A stretch of 64,000 bases of DNA. Origin: Bog-473 sp963788125. GTDB taxonomy: Bacteria > Actinomycetota > Acidimicrobiia > Acidimicrobiales > RAAP-2. The first letter of the stretch is position 1, and each line of letters opens with the position of its first letter. Below are positions 33,657 through 42,145 of this stretch, piece by piece. The notes below the pieces were generated by a model. That model had not been told where the DNA came from and searched no databases. It worked only from the letters and a program-made list of their open reading frames with translations. The translations under genes were made by a program, and so were the position numbers. The stretch is from the NCBI GenBank assembly GCA_963788125.1, contig CAWBFN010000002.1, positions 806,001 through 870,000 of the forward strand, written 5' to 3'.

Positions 33657-34502
33657 TCAGCGAGGCACCAAGCCCACGATCCCGGCGAGGGTCTCCATCG
33701 ACGTGAGCCAGCTTTCGATGTCGCGCCGAGACAGTGCCGCAACGATGTGTTGAATGCCGGCGGTCTCGTACACGTCGCGTTGCTGCCGAATGGCCTCGGC
33801 GTCGACGGCCGGATCCCAGGCGTGGGTGTACATCGATACGGTGAAGCTCTGTGTGTCGGGCCGTTCCGCTCGCAGCCGCCGGGCCATATCGGGCATCGCG
33901 GCGTCGGCGTCGCGGTTGCTGCCGCCGTGGAACCCGTCACCCAGGGCGATCGCCCGCCGAAGGGCGGCGTCGCCCCAACCCGAAGGCCACAGTGGGATCG
34001 GGTGAGCCGGTTGGGGAAGGATCTTCAGCGGGGGATAGCTGTAGAACTCGCCCTCGAACGACGTCACACCGCCCTGCCAGCACGAACGGAGGATGGAGAT
34101 GATCTCGTCCGTGCGACGACCGCGAGAGTGGAAGTCACTGCCCATGGCGGCGAACTCACCCTCGGACCACCCTACGCCGATTGCCACCCCGTTCAGGCGC
34201 CCGTCGCTCAGCGAATCGAGGCTCGCCAGTGCGTTGGCCAGCCAGACGGGTGGGTAGTACGCGGCGGTGACCTGACCTCCCAGCCCGATCACCTCGGTGA
34301 CGGCCGCCGCCGTCGCCAGGCTCAGCAGTGGGTCGTACATGTACGGCGACGGGTGTGTCTGACCGAGTGGGAACGAGATGTGGTCGTTGACCCACACATC
34401 ACTGAAGCCGAGTGCCTCGGCCAGGACCGCAGCGCGGCGAATGGCCGGCCCGCTTGCGGCGTGGCCGAGTTGGGGCAGCGTAATGGCAACGCGCAGGGTC
34501 AT
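33657..34502 (-). CDS. LLM class (F420-dependent type) oxidoreductase
   Basis: This 281-residue luciferase-like TIM barrel has MTLRVAITLPQLGH, SDVWVNDHISFP, GRLNGVAIGVGWSEGEFAAMG and HPIPLWPSGWGDAALRRAI, as in the F420-dependent LLM family. The ATG at 34502 has GAGGAG upstream and begins at the barrel. It converges on the acyl-CoA synthetase gene and is divergent from the NTF2-like gene at 34673. It is a second LLM enzyme, only distantly similar to the one at 16810. Confidence 0.85.
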   Translation of the reverse strand: MTLRVAITLPQLGHAASGPAIRRAAVLAEALGFSDVWVNDHISFPLGQTHPSPYMYDPLLSLATAAAVTEVIGLGGQVTAAYYPPVWLANALASLDSLSDGRLNGVAIGVGWSEGEFAAMGSDFHSRGRRTDEIISILRSCWQGGVTSFEGEFYSYPPLKILPQPAHPIPLWPSGWGDAALRRAIALGDGFHGGSNRDADAAMPDMARRLRAERPDTQSFTVSMYTHAWDPAVDAEAIRQQRDVYETAGIQHIVAALSRRDIESWLTSMETLAGIVGLVPR

Positions 34503-34672
34503 CGGGCACTCCTCTCGCATCTCATCGTAGACAGCGCACGGGTGCCGGTCGGTGGTCGTTGACACCGGGAACCGAGAAGTGGAAGATGACGCCCGCACCG
34601 GGTCCCATAGCCAGGTCGAGCCGGAGACGACCGCTGAGGAACGCGACATGCACGACGATGAAGGAGCGAGAC

Positions 34673-35110
34673 GTGGAAGCTCATGGGCCCGTGGCGACAG
34701 CCAAAGATCTGGCGCAGACCTACCTCGACGCGCTGCAGGCAAAGGACAAGGGGACGATCCTCTCCATACTCGCCGACGAGTTCGTCTTGGAGGTGCCCTG
34801 CAATGTCTCGGGCACAAACGACTTCTCCGACAGCTGGCGGGGGATCGAGACCGCGTCCGAGAAGTACGACGACACCTTCGAGAAGATCGAAGTCCTGCAG
34901 TACACGGAGATCGAGATCTTCGGTGGCACGGACGGCACGGTCGCCTTCGCCGAGGGCTTGGGCGTCATGAAGATGGCGACGGGGCTCCCCTACGAGAACC
35001 GGTACGTGTTCCGGTTCGACGCCGAGGACGGCAAGATCACGCGAATTCGCGAGTACCTCAACCCTGTCACCTCCGCCATCGCCTTCGGTATCCCTCTTCC
35101 CCGCCCATGA
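34673..35110 (+). CDS. nuclear transport factor 2-like protein
   Basis: This NTF2-fold protein has about 145 residues: ATAKDLAQTYLDALQAKD as the N-terminal helices, then ILADEFVLEVP, and a C-terminal beta sheet with NRYVFRFDAEDGKITRIREYLNP, the classic SnoaL_2/ketosteroid-isomerase-like ending. The start is placed at GTG 34673 because AAGGAG sits six bases upstream; an ATG at 34658 lies within that ribosome binding site region and is less likely. Function could be isomerase or hydrolase; no catalytic residues can be assigned. Confidence 0.8.
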   Translation: MEAHGPVATAKDLAQTYLDALQAKDKGTILSILADEFVLEVPCNVSGTNDFSDSWRGIETASEKYDDTFEKIEVLQYTEIEIFGGTDGTVAFAEGLGVMKMATGLPYENRYVFRFDAEDGKITRIREYLNPVTSAIAFGIPLPRP

Positions 35111-35125
35111 TCGGCCGGAACGCCC

Positions 35126-35148
35126 CCGGCGGTCCCGATCATCGCCGG
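35126..35148. terminator. hairpin between convergent genes
   Basis: CCGGCGGT (35126-35133) pairs with ATCGCCGG (35141-35148), with one G-U-type wobble and a seven-base loop. It sits in the 58-base gap between the ends of the NTF2-like gene and the P450 gene. Confidence 0.5.
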
Positions 35149-35168
35149 TCCTTCCGCCAGCACTTCGC

Positions 35169-36395
35169 TCACGGCGCGTCCCACTGCATGCGGACCGATC
35201 GGGGGCCGCGCAGCACCACGCCGTAGATCTCGGGTACTTCGGTCAACCGCAGGTTGGGCAGCCGCCGCAGCAGGATCTCGAGGGCGACGTTCATCTCGCC
35301 GCGGGCGAGGAAGGCCCCCAGGCAGAAGTGGCGACCGAGACCAAAGGCGAGGTGGTTCGTCGGCCGCCGGCCGAGGTCCCACCGGTCGGGGTCGTCAAAT
35401 ACACGGGGGTCGTGGTTGGCCGAGGGCACCGCCAAGCGCAGCAGGTGGCCTGCCGGGATCTCCCGGTCGCAGATCACGACGTCCTCCATCGTCAGGCGCG
35501 GCTCGGTGCCGGTTGTCCCCTCCCAACGCACGGTCTCTTCGATTGCCCAACTCCGCTCACTCTCGCTCTCGAGGAGGCGTTGGCGCACCTGGTCGGGTTG
35601 TTGCAGCACGGCCGTCAAGAGCGAGCCGAGCGTGAGCCACGTCGTGTCCACGCCCGCGGGGAACAGCAGGCGGAGGAAGCCGAAGACATGGTCTTCATCG
35701 AGGCGCTGCCCCTCCACCTCCTCGTTGACGATGGCGGACAGGAGATCCCCGCCCGGCCGGGCCCGGCGTTGCGCGACGAGGGGGGCGACGTACTCGGTGA
35801 ACTCGGCGTTGGCCCGTTCGGTGCCCTGGGGGTCGACGACCGAGTTGAGCATGGCCTTGGCCCAGGCGGCCATCTTGTCCTCGTCCTCCCTGGGGATGCC
35901 GAGGAGTTCGGTGATCACCCGCATCGGGTAGTGCTTGGCGAAGGTCGTCATGAGATCGGCTTCGCCCAGTGGGGCGATCTCGTCGACGAGCTCTTCGGCC
36001 AGCGGCTTGAGGAGCGGCTCCACGTAGCGGGGGATCGCCGTCCGTCGAAAGGCCGGCGAGACGAAGCTGCGGTGCACGGTGTGTTCGTGGCCGTCGTAGC
36101 CCTGAATGTTGGGTCCCATCATCGGGAAGGTGATCGGTTTGAGGGCGGCGCCCTTCGAGAACCGGGAGTCCTCCCGGAAGGCCATCATCACATCGGCGTG
36201 CCGGAGCAGCACCCAGCCCGCAGTCTCGCCGAACCGGAGCCGGGCAACCCCGAGCGTCTCCCGGAGTGGCGCGAGCTTCTGCCAGTACCCGGTGATGTTC
36301 GGGTCGTTGTAGTCTCTCTCGTCGTCGAGCTCGTCGATGTCGATGACCGGCGGTGTGGCGGGCGGCACATCGGCGTTCTGGGTCGGGTTTGCCAT
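35169..36395 (-). CDS. cytochrome P450
   Basis: This 408-residue bacterial class I P450 has the I-helix motif FPAGVDTTWLT, the K-helix ExxR in EETVRWEG, and the heme-binding loop FGLGRHFCLGAFLAR with the axial Cys. GGAGGAAC lies immediately upstream of the ATG. It is divergent from the DUF35-thiolase pair across a 246-base region with an AT-rich patch (36580-36620). This P450 type often hydroxylates steroid or fatty acyl substrates; the substrate is not predictable. No ferredoxin gene is adjacent, but one lies at 61043. Confidence 0.9.
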   Translation of the reverse strand: MANPTQNADVPPATPPVIDIDELDDERDYNDPNITGYWQKLAPLRETLGVARLRFGETAGWVLLRHADVMMAFREDSRFSKGAALKPITFPMMGPNIQGYDGHEHTVHRSFVSPAFRRTAIPRYVEPLLKPLAEELVDEIAPLGEADLMTTFAKHYPMRVITELLGIPREDEDKMAAWAKAMLNSVVDPQGTERANAEFTEYVAPLVAQRRARPGGDLLSAIVNEEVEGQRLDEDHVFGFLRLLFPAGVDTTWLTLGSLLTAVLQQPDQVRQRLLESESERSWAIEETVRWEGTTGTEPRLTMEDVVICDREIPAGHLLRLAVPSANHDPRVFDDPDRWDLGRRPTNHLAFGLGRHFCLGAFLARGEMNVALEILLRRLPNLRLTEVPEIYGVVLRGPRSVRMQWDAP

Positions 36396-36641
36396 GTTCC
36401 TCCTCCGCACTGCGTCACGGTGACGCGAGTTCCCCCCGATGACACCGAGCCCACCGGACCACCGGCGGAGCCCTCTTGGTCGTGTCCGAGAACGCGCACC
36501 GACGAGGCGAGACCAGGTGCCCGAGCTCCATCCGTCACATGACCAGCGCGCCCGATGCCCGCGCAGCAGAGCGACGCGGTTAGTGAAAATCTGATTATCA
36601 TAACGGTATCCTCGGTGAGGCCGGCTGGGCAAGGGGGAGCG

Positions 36642-37049
36642 TTGAAGAAGACCACCGCACGTGTGCTTCCGGCGATGGGGGAGGCGAGTGAGTTTTTCTG
36701 GACGTCGGGGGCGGACGGGAAGCTCCGATTTCTCCGGTGCGACGCCTGTTCGTATCTGATCCACCCGCCGACCAGCTACTGCCCGAGGTGCCGGGGCAGG
36801 GAGGGAACTCCAGCGGAGGTGAGTGGCCGGGGAACCCTGTACTCCTTCACGGTGAACCACCAGCCGTGGGATAGCGCCGGTGACGTGTACGTCATCGGCC
36901 TGGTGGAGATCGACGACCAGCCCGACATCAGGCTCATGACCAACATCGTGGGCATGGACCCGGCCCAACTGCGGATCGGGATGCCGGTCGAAGTTATCTT
37001 CGAGGACCACGACCCCATCTATCTTCCACTGTTTCGACCGGTCGGCTGA
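36642..37049 (+). CDS. DUF35 OB-fold/zinc-ribbon acyl-CoA-associated protein
   Basis: This protein of about 135 residues has a zinc ribbon RCDACSYLIHPPTSYCPRC (C-x2-C-x10-C-x2-C), followed by an OB fold with VSGRGTLYSFTVNHQPW and the end GMPVEVIFEDHDPIYLPLFRP. Such proteins bind acyl-CoA and partner thiolase-like proteins, as ChsH2 does with the aldolase Ltp2 in steroid side-chain removal. The start is uncertain: TTG 36642 begins close to the conserved ARVLPAMGEASEFFW; ATG 36675 is an alternative. One base separates its stop from the thiolase-like gene. Confidence 0.85.
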   Translation: MKKTTARVLPAMGEASEFFWTSGADGKLRFLRCDACSYLIHPPTSYCPRCRGREGTPAEVSGRGTLYSFTVNHQPWDSAGDVYVIGLVEIDDQPDIRLMTNIVGMDPAQLRIGMPVEVIFEDHDPIYLPLFRPVG

Positions 37050-37050
37050 G

Positions 37051-38235
37051 ATGACGGCCGTGGAGCAGAGCGCCGTCATCTCGGGCATCGGGCAGTCGGC
37101 TGTCGGCCGACGTCTCGATCGTGACGGACTGGACCTCACCATCGACGCCGCTCTGGAGGCCATAGCGGATGCTCGACTGAACGTAGGGGACATCGACGGC
37201 ATCGCCACATTCCCGGGCGGCATCAGTGGGTACCCGGGATTCTCGGGCCCGGGATCACCCGCTGTACAGGACGCGTTGCGCTTGTCGGTCAGCTGGCACA
37301 GCGGGGGGTTGGAAGGACCCGCACAGCTCCAGGCGGTGGTCAACGCGGTGATGGCCGTAGCTGCGGGCTTGGCTCGCCATGTGCTCGTCTACCGGACCGT
37401 GACGGAGGCGTCGGCTCAGGGCAAGGGGGGCCGACCGGGCATCGGACTCGGGAGCGCGACGGTGACAGGGTCTCAGCAGTGGAGCATTCCCTTCCGGGCG
37501 TACTCAGCGGCCAACTGGCTGGCCATGTACGCGGAGCGGCACATGCACGAATTCGGGACGACCGAGGAACAGATGGCCCAGATCGCCCTGAACGGGCGCC
37601 GCAACGCGGGTCTCAATCCCAAGGCCGTGTTCCGGTCCCCGCTCACGATGGAGGACTACCTGTCCTCGCGGATGATCAGTTCCCCGTTCCGCCTCTACGA
37701 CTGCGACGTTCCGGTCGACGGATCCACCGCCCTCATCGTTTCGGCCGTCGAGCACGTTCGAGATCTGGATCACCCGGCCGCCCGGGTCGACGCGGTGGGC
37801 ACGGCACTGCGCGGCCGGCCCTCATGGGAGCTGTGGGACGATCTCACGACGATGGCGGCCCGCACGACGGCGGAGCACATGTGGTCCCGCACGGACCTGC
37901 GGCCGTCGGACGTCGACGTGGCCGAGCTCTACGACGGTTTCAGTTGGCTCGCCATGTCGTGGCTGGAGGCGCTCGGATTCTGCGACCACGGCGAGAGCGG
38001 ATCCTTCATTGAGGGCGGCGAGCGCATCGCCCTGGGTGGTGAGCTGCCACTCAATACCAACGGCGGACAGCTCTCGGGCGGCCGGTTGCACGGCTACGGT
38101 TATCTGCACGAGGCGGTCCTGCAGCTGCGCGGCGAGGCGGGGGACCACCAGGTGCCGGGGGGTCCCGAGGTGGCGGTGGTCTCCAACGGTGGCGGTCCGG
38201 TCTCGGGTTGTTTGTTGTTGACCCGGTGTGCGTGA
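37051..38235 (+). CDS. thiolase-like protein (Ltp2/SCP-x-type) paired with DUF35
   Basis: This 394-residue thiolase-fold protein has the N-terminal SGIGQSAVGRR and later EQMAQIALNGRRNA, VDVAELYDGFSWLAM and NTNGGQLSGGRLHGYGYLHEA. The position of the nucleophilic Cys of true thiolases reads SVSWHSGGLEGP, so the Cys is missing. This matches the non-thiolytic Ltp group, where Ltp2 is a retro-aldolase that needs a DUF35 partner; here that partner gene is immediately upstream. Retro-aldol cleavage of a hydroxyacyl-CoA side chain is therefore a reasonable prediction, but not proven. Confidence 0.82.
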   Translation: MTAVEQSAVISGIGQSAVGRRLDRDGLDLTIDAALEAIADARLNVGDIDGIATFPGGISGYPGFSGPGSPAVQDALRLSVSWHSGGLEGPAQLQAVVNAVMAVAAGLARHVLVYRTVTEASAQGKGGRPGIGLGSATVTGSQQWSIPFRAYSAANWLAMYAERHMHEFGTTEEQMAQIALNGRRNAGLNPKAVFRSPLTMEDYLSSRMISSPFRLYDCDVPVDGSTALIVSAVEHVRDLDHPAARVDAVGTALRGRPSWELWDDLTTMAARTTAEHMWSRTDLRPSDVDVAELYDGFSWLAMSWLEALGFCDHGESGSFIEGGERIALGGELPLNTNGGQLSGGRLHGYGYLHEAVLQLRGEAGDHQVPGGPEVAVVSNGGGPVSGCLLLTRCA

Positions 38236-38279
38236 GGAGAAAACCGGACATTTTCGGCTCCCCGGCATGTTCCGACGAG

Positions 38280-38963
38280 TCAGCGGGTGGCCGTCCGCCG
38301 CGGGCGCCGTGGGCCTTGTGTGGCCGCAGTGTCGGCCGACAGCCCAAGCGTGGGCCAGGAGAAGCGAACGACCTGCGCCCGCACCGCCGCACGGTTCCGG
38401 AGGTTGGCATGGGGAACGTACGCGGTGATGCCAACCAGGGCGAACATGCTCACGGCGTCCGCCTCCGGATTGGGCGACACCAGGAACCCGGCTTCATGCC
38501 CGGCGCGCAGGACTTCAGCGAGCGGACGAGAGAGCGTCCAGTGGGTGTCGACCATCCGATCGGCCATCGGATAGGCGGTTCTCACCGCCGGAGTCATGAA
38601 CAGTGCGGCCCGGGCCGCTCTCCTCGGTTCGAAGATTGCATCGAGGAGCCCGTCGAGCCACGCGTCGACCGCGGCGGCCGGCCCGGCGGCACGATCAATC
38701 GCTCGCTCCAGCGATTGAGCCACCGACTCGGTCTCACGGAGTACGAGGGCTCGCAGCAGGTCGTCCTTCGACTCGAAGTGCCGGTAGAAGCTCCGCGTCG
38801 AAAGTCCGGCCTCGGACAAGACATCGACCACGAACATTTCGTGGAGGCCGCTCCTGGCCAGGATGCGTACTGCGGCGTCCATCAGCATGGCTCGTTCTGT
38901 GTCGTGATCGAAGAGACGGCGACGGCCCTGCCTCTCGCTCCTGGCCGGTTGCCGATCCGTCAC
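38280..38963 (-). CDS. TetR/AcrR family regulator
   Basis: This 227-residue TetR protein has MLMDAAVRILARSGLHEMFVVD, DVLSEAGLSTRSFYRHFESKDDL and an all-helical C-terminal domain. The chosen start is GTG at 38963 with GGAGG six bases upstream; the open frame beyond it has no similarity. It is divergent from the SDR gene at 39051 (87-base gap) and convergent with the thiolase-like gene, so the SDR and its own promoter are the likely targets. No clear palindrome was found in the gap. Confidence 0.85.
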   Translation of the reverse strand: MTDRQPARSERQGRRRLFDHDTERAMLMDAAVRILARSGLHEMFVVDVLSEAGLSTRSFYRHFESKDDLLRALVLRETESVAQSLERAIDRAAGPAAAVDAWLDGLLDAIFEPRRAARAALFMTPAVRTAYPMADRMVDTHWTLSRPLAEVLRAGHEAGFLVSPNPEADAVSMFALVGITAYVPHANLRNRAAVRAQVVRFSWPTLGLSADTAATQGPRRPRRTATR

Positions 38964-39050
38964 GACACCTCCTCCATCACAGATCACGCGCGTCCAGCAC
39001 CGGATGCTAGTGCGTACACAAATGTCGGGAATTGAAAGGGAATCTACGAG

Positions 39051-39932
39051 ATGAACCGACTTGAAGACCGCGTGGCTGTCATCACGGGAGCGAGCCGTGG
39101 AATCGGTAAGGCGATAGCGATCGCATGTGCGGCCGAAGGAGCGCGGGTGGCAGTGGTGGCTCGCACCGAGGTGCAGTGGGACGCTCGGATGCCCGGCAGC
39201 ATCCACGAAACGGTAGGCGACATACGCGCCGCCGGGGGTACCGCGACGGCCATTGCGGCCGACCTGGCCAACCCCGACGAGGTGGACACGGTGATTGAGC
39301 GGGCCAGGTCCGCGCTCGGACCAATAGGAATCCTCGTCAACAACGCCGCGCTGACCATTCCGGGACGACCCCCAACGGCGCCGCGCGTCGAGGCCTCTCA
39401 GGAGAGCTCGGCGCAACGATCTGCGCCAACGCGGTCCGGGCCCCTTCGTAACTCGTTTCTTTCGTTTCCGCTCAAGGGATTCCGCCTGCACCTCGAGATC
39501 GGCCTGTTCGCCGCCTACCGACTCATGCAGTGTGCGCTGCCGGACATGATTGAGGCAGGCCGAGGTGGGATAGTCAACATCAGTTCTCTGGCCGGTTTCA
39601 TACCTGGCGAAGGGCCGTACCAACGCCCCGGGACGCCAGGGCCGGTCGCCTACGGCGGCAACAAGGCGGCACTGCATCACCTCACGCAGTCGGTTGCGAT
39701 CGAGATGCAGGCGTACGGCATCGCCGTGAACGCATTGAGCCCATCAGACCCGGTCTTCACCCCCGGGAACCTGGTCGCAGCAGCCGGCGAAACCGACTGG
39801 GCCAGTCCTGAGGAGTTTGCCGAGGCCACGCTCCGAGTCGCCATCGCTGACCCTGACGTGACCACCGGACAACTCCTGTGGAGTGACGACGTCCTGCACC
39901 CAGAGCGCGGCCGGCGAGGCTGGCTGAGGTGA
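39051..39932 (+). CDS. short-chain dehydrogenase/reductase with central insertion
   Basis: This 293-residue SDR has VAVITGASRGIG, NNAAL and the catalytic YGGNK; Ser is in NISSLAG. Between the NNA motif and helix 4, residues ~105-140 are an extra Ser/Arg/Pro-rich stretch, not seen in ordinary 250-residue SDRs. Reading resumes at FPLKGFRLHLEIGLFAAY. The end TTGQLLWSDDVLHPERGRRGW is not the usual NAD-binding tail. GAAAGGGA precedes the ATG. It is likely controlled by the divergent TetR. Confidence 0.82.
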   Translation: MNRLEDRVAVITGASRGIGKAIAIACAAEGARVAVVARTEVQWDARMPGSIHETVGDIRAAGGTATAIAADLANPDEVDTVIERARSALGPIGILVNNAALTIPGRPPTAPRVEASQESSAQRSAPTRSGPLRNSFLSFPLKGFRLHLEIGLFAAYRLMQCALPDMIEAGRGGIVNISSLAGFIPGEGPYQRPGTPGPVAYGGNKAALHHLTQSVAIEMQAYGIAVNALSPSDPVFTPGNLVAAAGETDWASPEEFAEATLRVAIADPDVTTGQLLWSDDVLHPERGRRGWLR

Positions 39933-40051
39933 CGAGGGGCATAGGCCGATGGCGCTCTGCGCCCGGCTGGGTTGTGCGTCCGCATCGTTGACACGGTGGC
40001 CGCCGGCATGCTAAGCACGTGCCCAATATCGGCGGACGAGATGGGAGCTGC

Positions 40052-41338
40052 ATGAGCAACTACGACTCGGTTGACTACTTCACTGACGAGTCACTCCTGG
40101 AAGACCCGTACCCCTACTTCGAGCACCTGCGTTCGAAGTGCCCCGTCGTGCCGACCACTCACTACGGGGTCGTAGCGGTGTCGGGCTACGACGAGGCGAC
40201 CGAGATCTACCGTGACATCGAGACCTTCTCGTCGTGCAACTCGGTGATCGGCCCGTTCGCCACCTTCCCGGTTCCGCTGGAAGGCGACGACGTCGGCGAA
40301 ATCATCGAGCGTTATCGCGATCAGCTCCCGATGAACGAGCACATGGTGACCATGGACCCTCCGCTGCACACCCAGGAGCGGGCGCTCCTTATGCGGCTGA
40401 TCACCCCCAAGCGGCTCAAAGAGAACGAGGCGTTCATGTGGCGCCTCGCGGATGCGCAACTCGATGAGCTGATGGAGGTGGACCGCTGCGAATTCATCAG
40501 CACCTACGCGCAGCCCTTCGCCATGCTCGTCGTCGCCGACGTCCTCGGCGTTCCCGAGGCAGACCACCGGCGTTTCCGCGAGGGCTTCGGGCTACTGAGC
40601 GGCGCACCGGGTGAGGTCGGTGCCGGAGGAAGCGAATACCAGCTGAATGCCCTCGAATGGTTGGACGACTGGTTCGCGACGTACATTGAGGACCGTCGGC
40701 GCGAGCCCGTCCACGATGTGCTGACCGACTTGGCGCTCGCCAAATATCCCGACGGCTCCACGCCTGATGTGGCGGCGGTCGTGCGGACCGCAACCTTTCT
40801 GTTTGCCGCCGGTCAGGAGACGACCGCTCGCTTGCTCGCCACGGGGCTGAAGTACCTGGCCGAGTTTCCCGAGCTCCAAGACGAGCTGCGGGCCCACCGC
40901 GAGCGCATCCCTGACTTCATCGAAGAGGCGCTTCGTATCGAGAGCCCGGTGAAGGCCGATTTCCGCCTCGCCCGGCACGCCACGACGGTCGCAGGGGTCG
41001 ACATCGCTGCCGGAACACCGGTGATGCTGCTCAACGGCGCGGCCAACCGCGACCCGCGACGGTTCGAGTGTCCGGCCGAGTTCCGGGTCGACCGGCCCAA
41101 CGCCAAGGAGCACATCGCGTTCGGCCGGGGCGCCCACTCCTGTCCCGGAGGCCCCCTGGCCCGGGCGGAAGGCCGGATCAGTATTGAGCGGATCCTCGAC
41201 CGGATGCACGACATCCGGCTCTCCGAGGAACACCACGGCCCGCCCTCCGCCCGCCACTTCACGTACGAGCCCACGTGGGTCCTGCGCGGCCTCCACGAGC
41301 TTCACATCGAGTTCACCCCGGTGGCGGCGTCGAAGTAA
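40052..41338 (+). CDS. cytochrome P450
   Basis: This 428-residue P450 starts at MSNYDSVDYF with a GGGAG site just upstream. The I helix has LFAAGQETTARLL (acid-Thr pair present), the K helix ExxR is EEALRIES, and the heme loop is FGRGAHSCPGGPLAR. It is closely similar to the P450 at 42146 throughout, for example TFSSCNS near residue 70 and LTPKRLKEN/ITPKRLKEN, so the two are tandem paralogues flanking a TetR gene. Electrons would come from a ferredoxin encoded elsewhere. Confidence 0.92.
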   Translation: MSNYDSVDYFTDESLLEDPYPYFEHLRSKCPVVPTTHYGVVAVSGYDEATEIYRDIETFSSCNSVIGPFATFPVPLEGDDVGEIIERYRDQLPMNEHMVTMDPPLHTQERALLMRLITPKRLKENEAFMWRLADAQLDELMEVDRCEFISTYAQPFAMLVVADVLGVPEADHRRFREGFGLLSGAPGEVGAGGSEYQLNALEWLDDWFATYIEDRRREPVHDVLTDLALAKYPDGSTPDVAAVVRTATFLFAAGQETTARLLATGLKYLAEFPELQDELRAHRERIPDFIEEALRIESPVKADFRLARHATTVAGVDIAAGTPVMLLNGAANRDPRRFECPAEFRVDRPNAKEHIAFGRGAHSCPGGPLARAEGRISIERILDRMHDIRLSEEHHGPPSARHFTYEPTWVLRGLHELHIEFTPVAASK

Positions 41339-41350
41339 GGAGAGTTGTCG

Positions 41351-41971
41351 CTAGGCGGGTAACCGGGCTTCGGCTTGACGTGGCCCTTCCAACCGAGTGA
41401 GGAAGCGCTCCACGAACGCGACGGTCTGCGCGTGCCCGCTGGACATGCCGAGGGACTCCTGCTCAATGACCAGAACTCGGGAGATGCTGGTGATCAAGAC
41501 GGCACACACAATCGGGGGGCACTCCTCGTCCGGGATCCCGTAGCGAGCGAGGACGCGTTCGAGTCCCTGCAACTGTTCGGCGCGGAAGCGCTCGGCTGAG
41601 GCGGCGATCTCGGCCCGGATGGCCTTGCGATGATTGGCCAAGGCGACGAACTCCATGGTCAGCGCGGTTCCGTGACGGTCTTGGCTGTACTCCCACAGAG
41701 CCCACAGTGGCTGGGCCGACTCGAGGGCCTGGGTTTGGCGTTCGAGGCCCTGCTCGACCCGCCGGCGGTAGAGAGCGAGGAACAGGTCGTCCATCGTGGC
41801 GAAGTAGTAATGCACCAGCGCGGGCTTCAGGCCGGCCGCGGCGGCGGCGCGCCGGGAGCTCACCGCGGCGTAGCCATCGGCCAACATCAGTTCCTCTGCC
41901 GCGTCGAGCAACGCGGCGCGGGTCTTGGATGTCTCGGCTCCGAACCGGCGGGTCGCGACCATGGGGCGCAT
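41351..41971 (-). CDS. TetR/AcrR family regulator
   Basis: This regulator has about 206 residues. The recognition region is AVSSRRAAAAAGLKPALVHYYFATMDDLF, close to the TetR consensus, followed by a helical ligand-binding domain. The start at ATG 41971 (or ATG 41962) fits the N-terminal RRFGAETSKTRAALLDAAEEL. It lies between two paralogous P450 genes, convergent with the first and divergent from the second, and likely controls the second and itself. No clean inverted repeat was recognised in the 174-base gap. Confidence 0.87.
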   Translation of the reverse strand: MRPMVATRRFGAETSKTRAALLDAAEELMLADGYAAVSSRRAAAAAGLKPALVHYYFATMDDLFLALYRRRVEQGLERQTQALESAQPLWALWEYSQDRHGTALTMEFVALANHRKAIRAEIAASAERFRAEQLQGLERVLARYGIPDEECPPIVCAVLITSISRVLVIEQESLGMSSGHAQTVAFVERFLTRLEGPRQAEARLPA

Positions 41972-42145
41972 CCTAGATGCGGTGCAAATACCCACGGGGT
42001 TCGAAGCTCCCGGCGTCGGCGAGGTGGGACCGGCAGGGACCGACAGGGGTGACTCCTTGACGTTCGTTTCGGCGGATGCTAATCAGGTGTTCAGCACAGG
42101 GCCCGGCGCTTCGGCCAGGTCCTCGTCGAAGGGGAGGTGCTCGGA

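Noticed and set aside
34540..34556. Possible further regulon site upstream of the LLM/NTF2-like divergent pair
   Set aside because: GGTGCCGGTCGGTGGT matches site C at only 11 of 16 positions and lacks the symmetric outer bases; in GC-rich DNA this can be chance.
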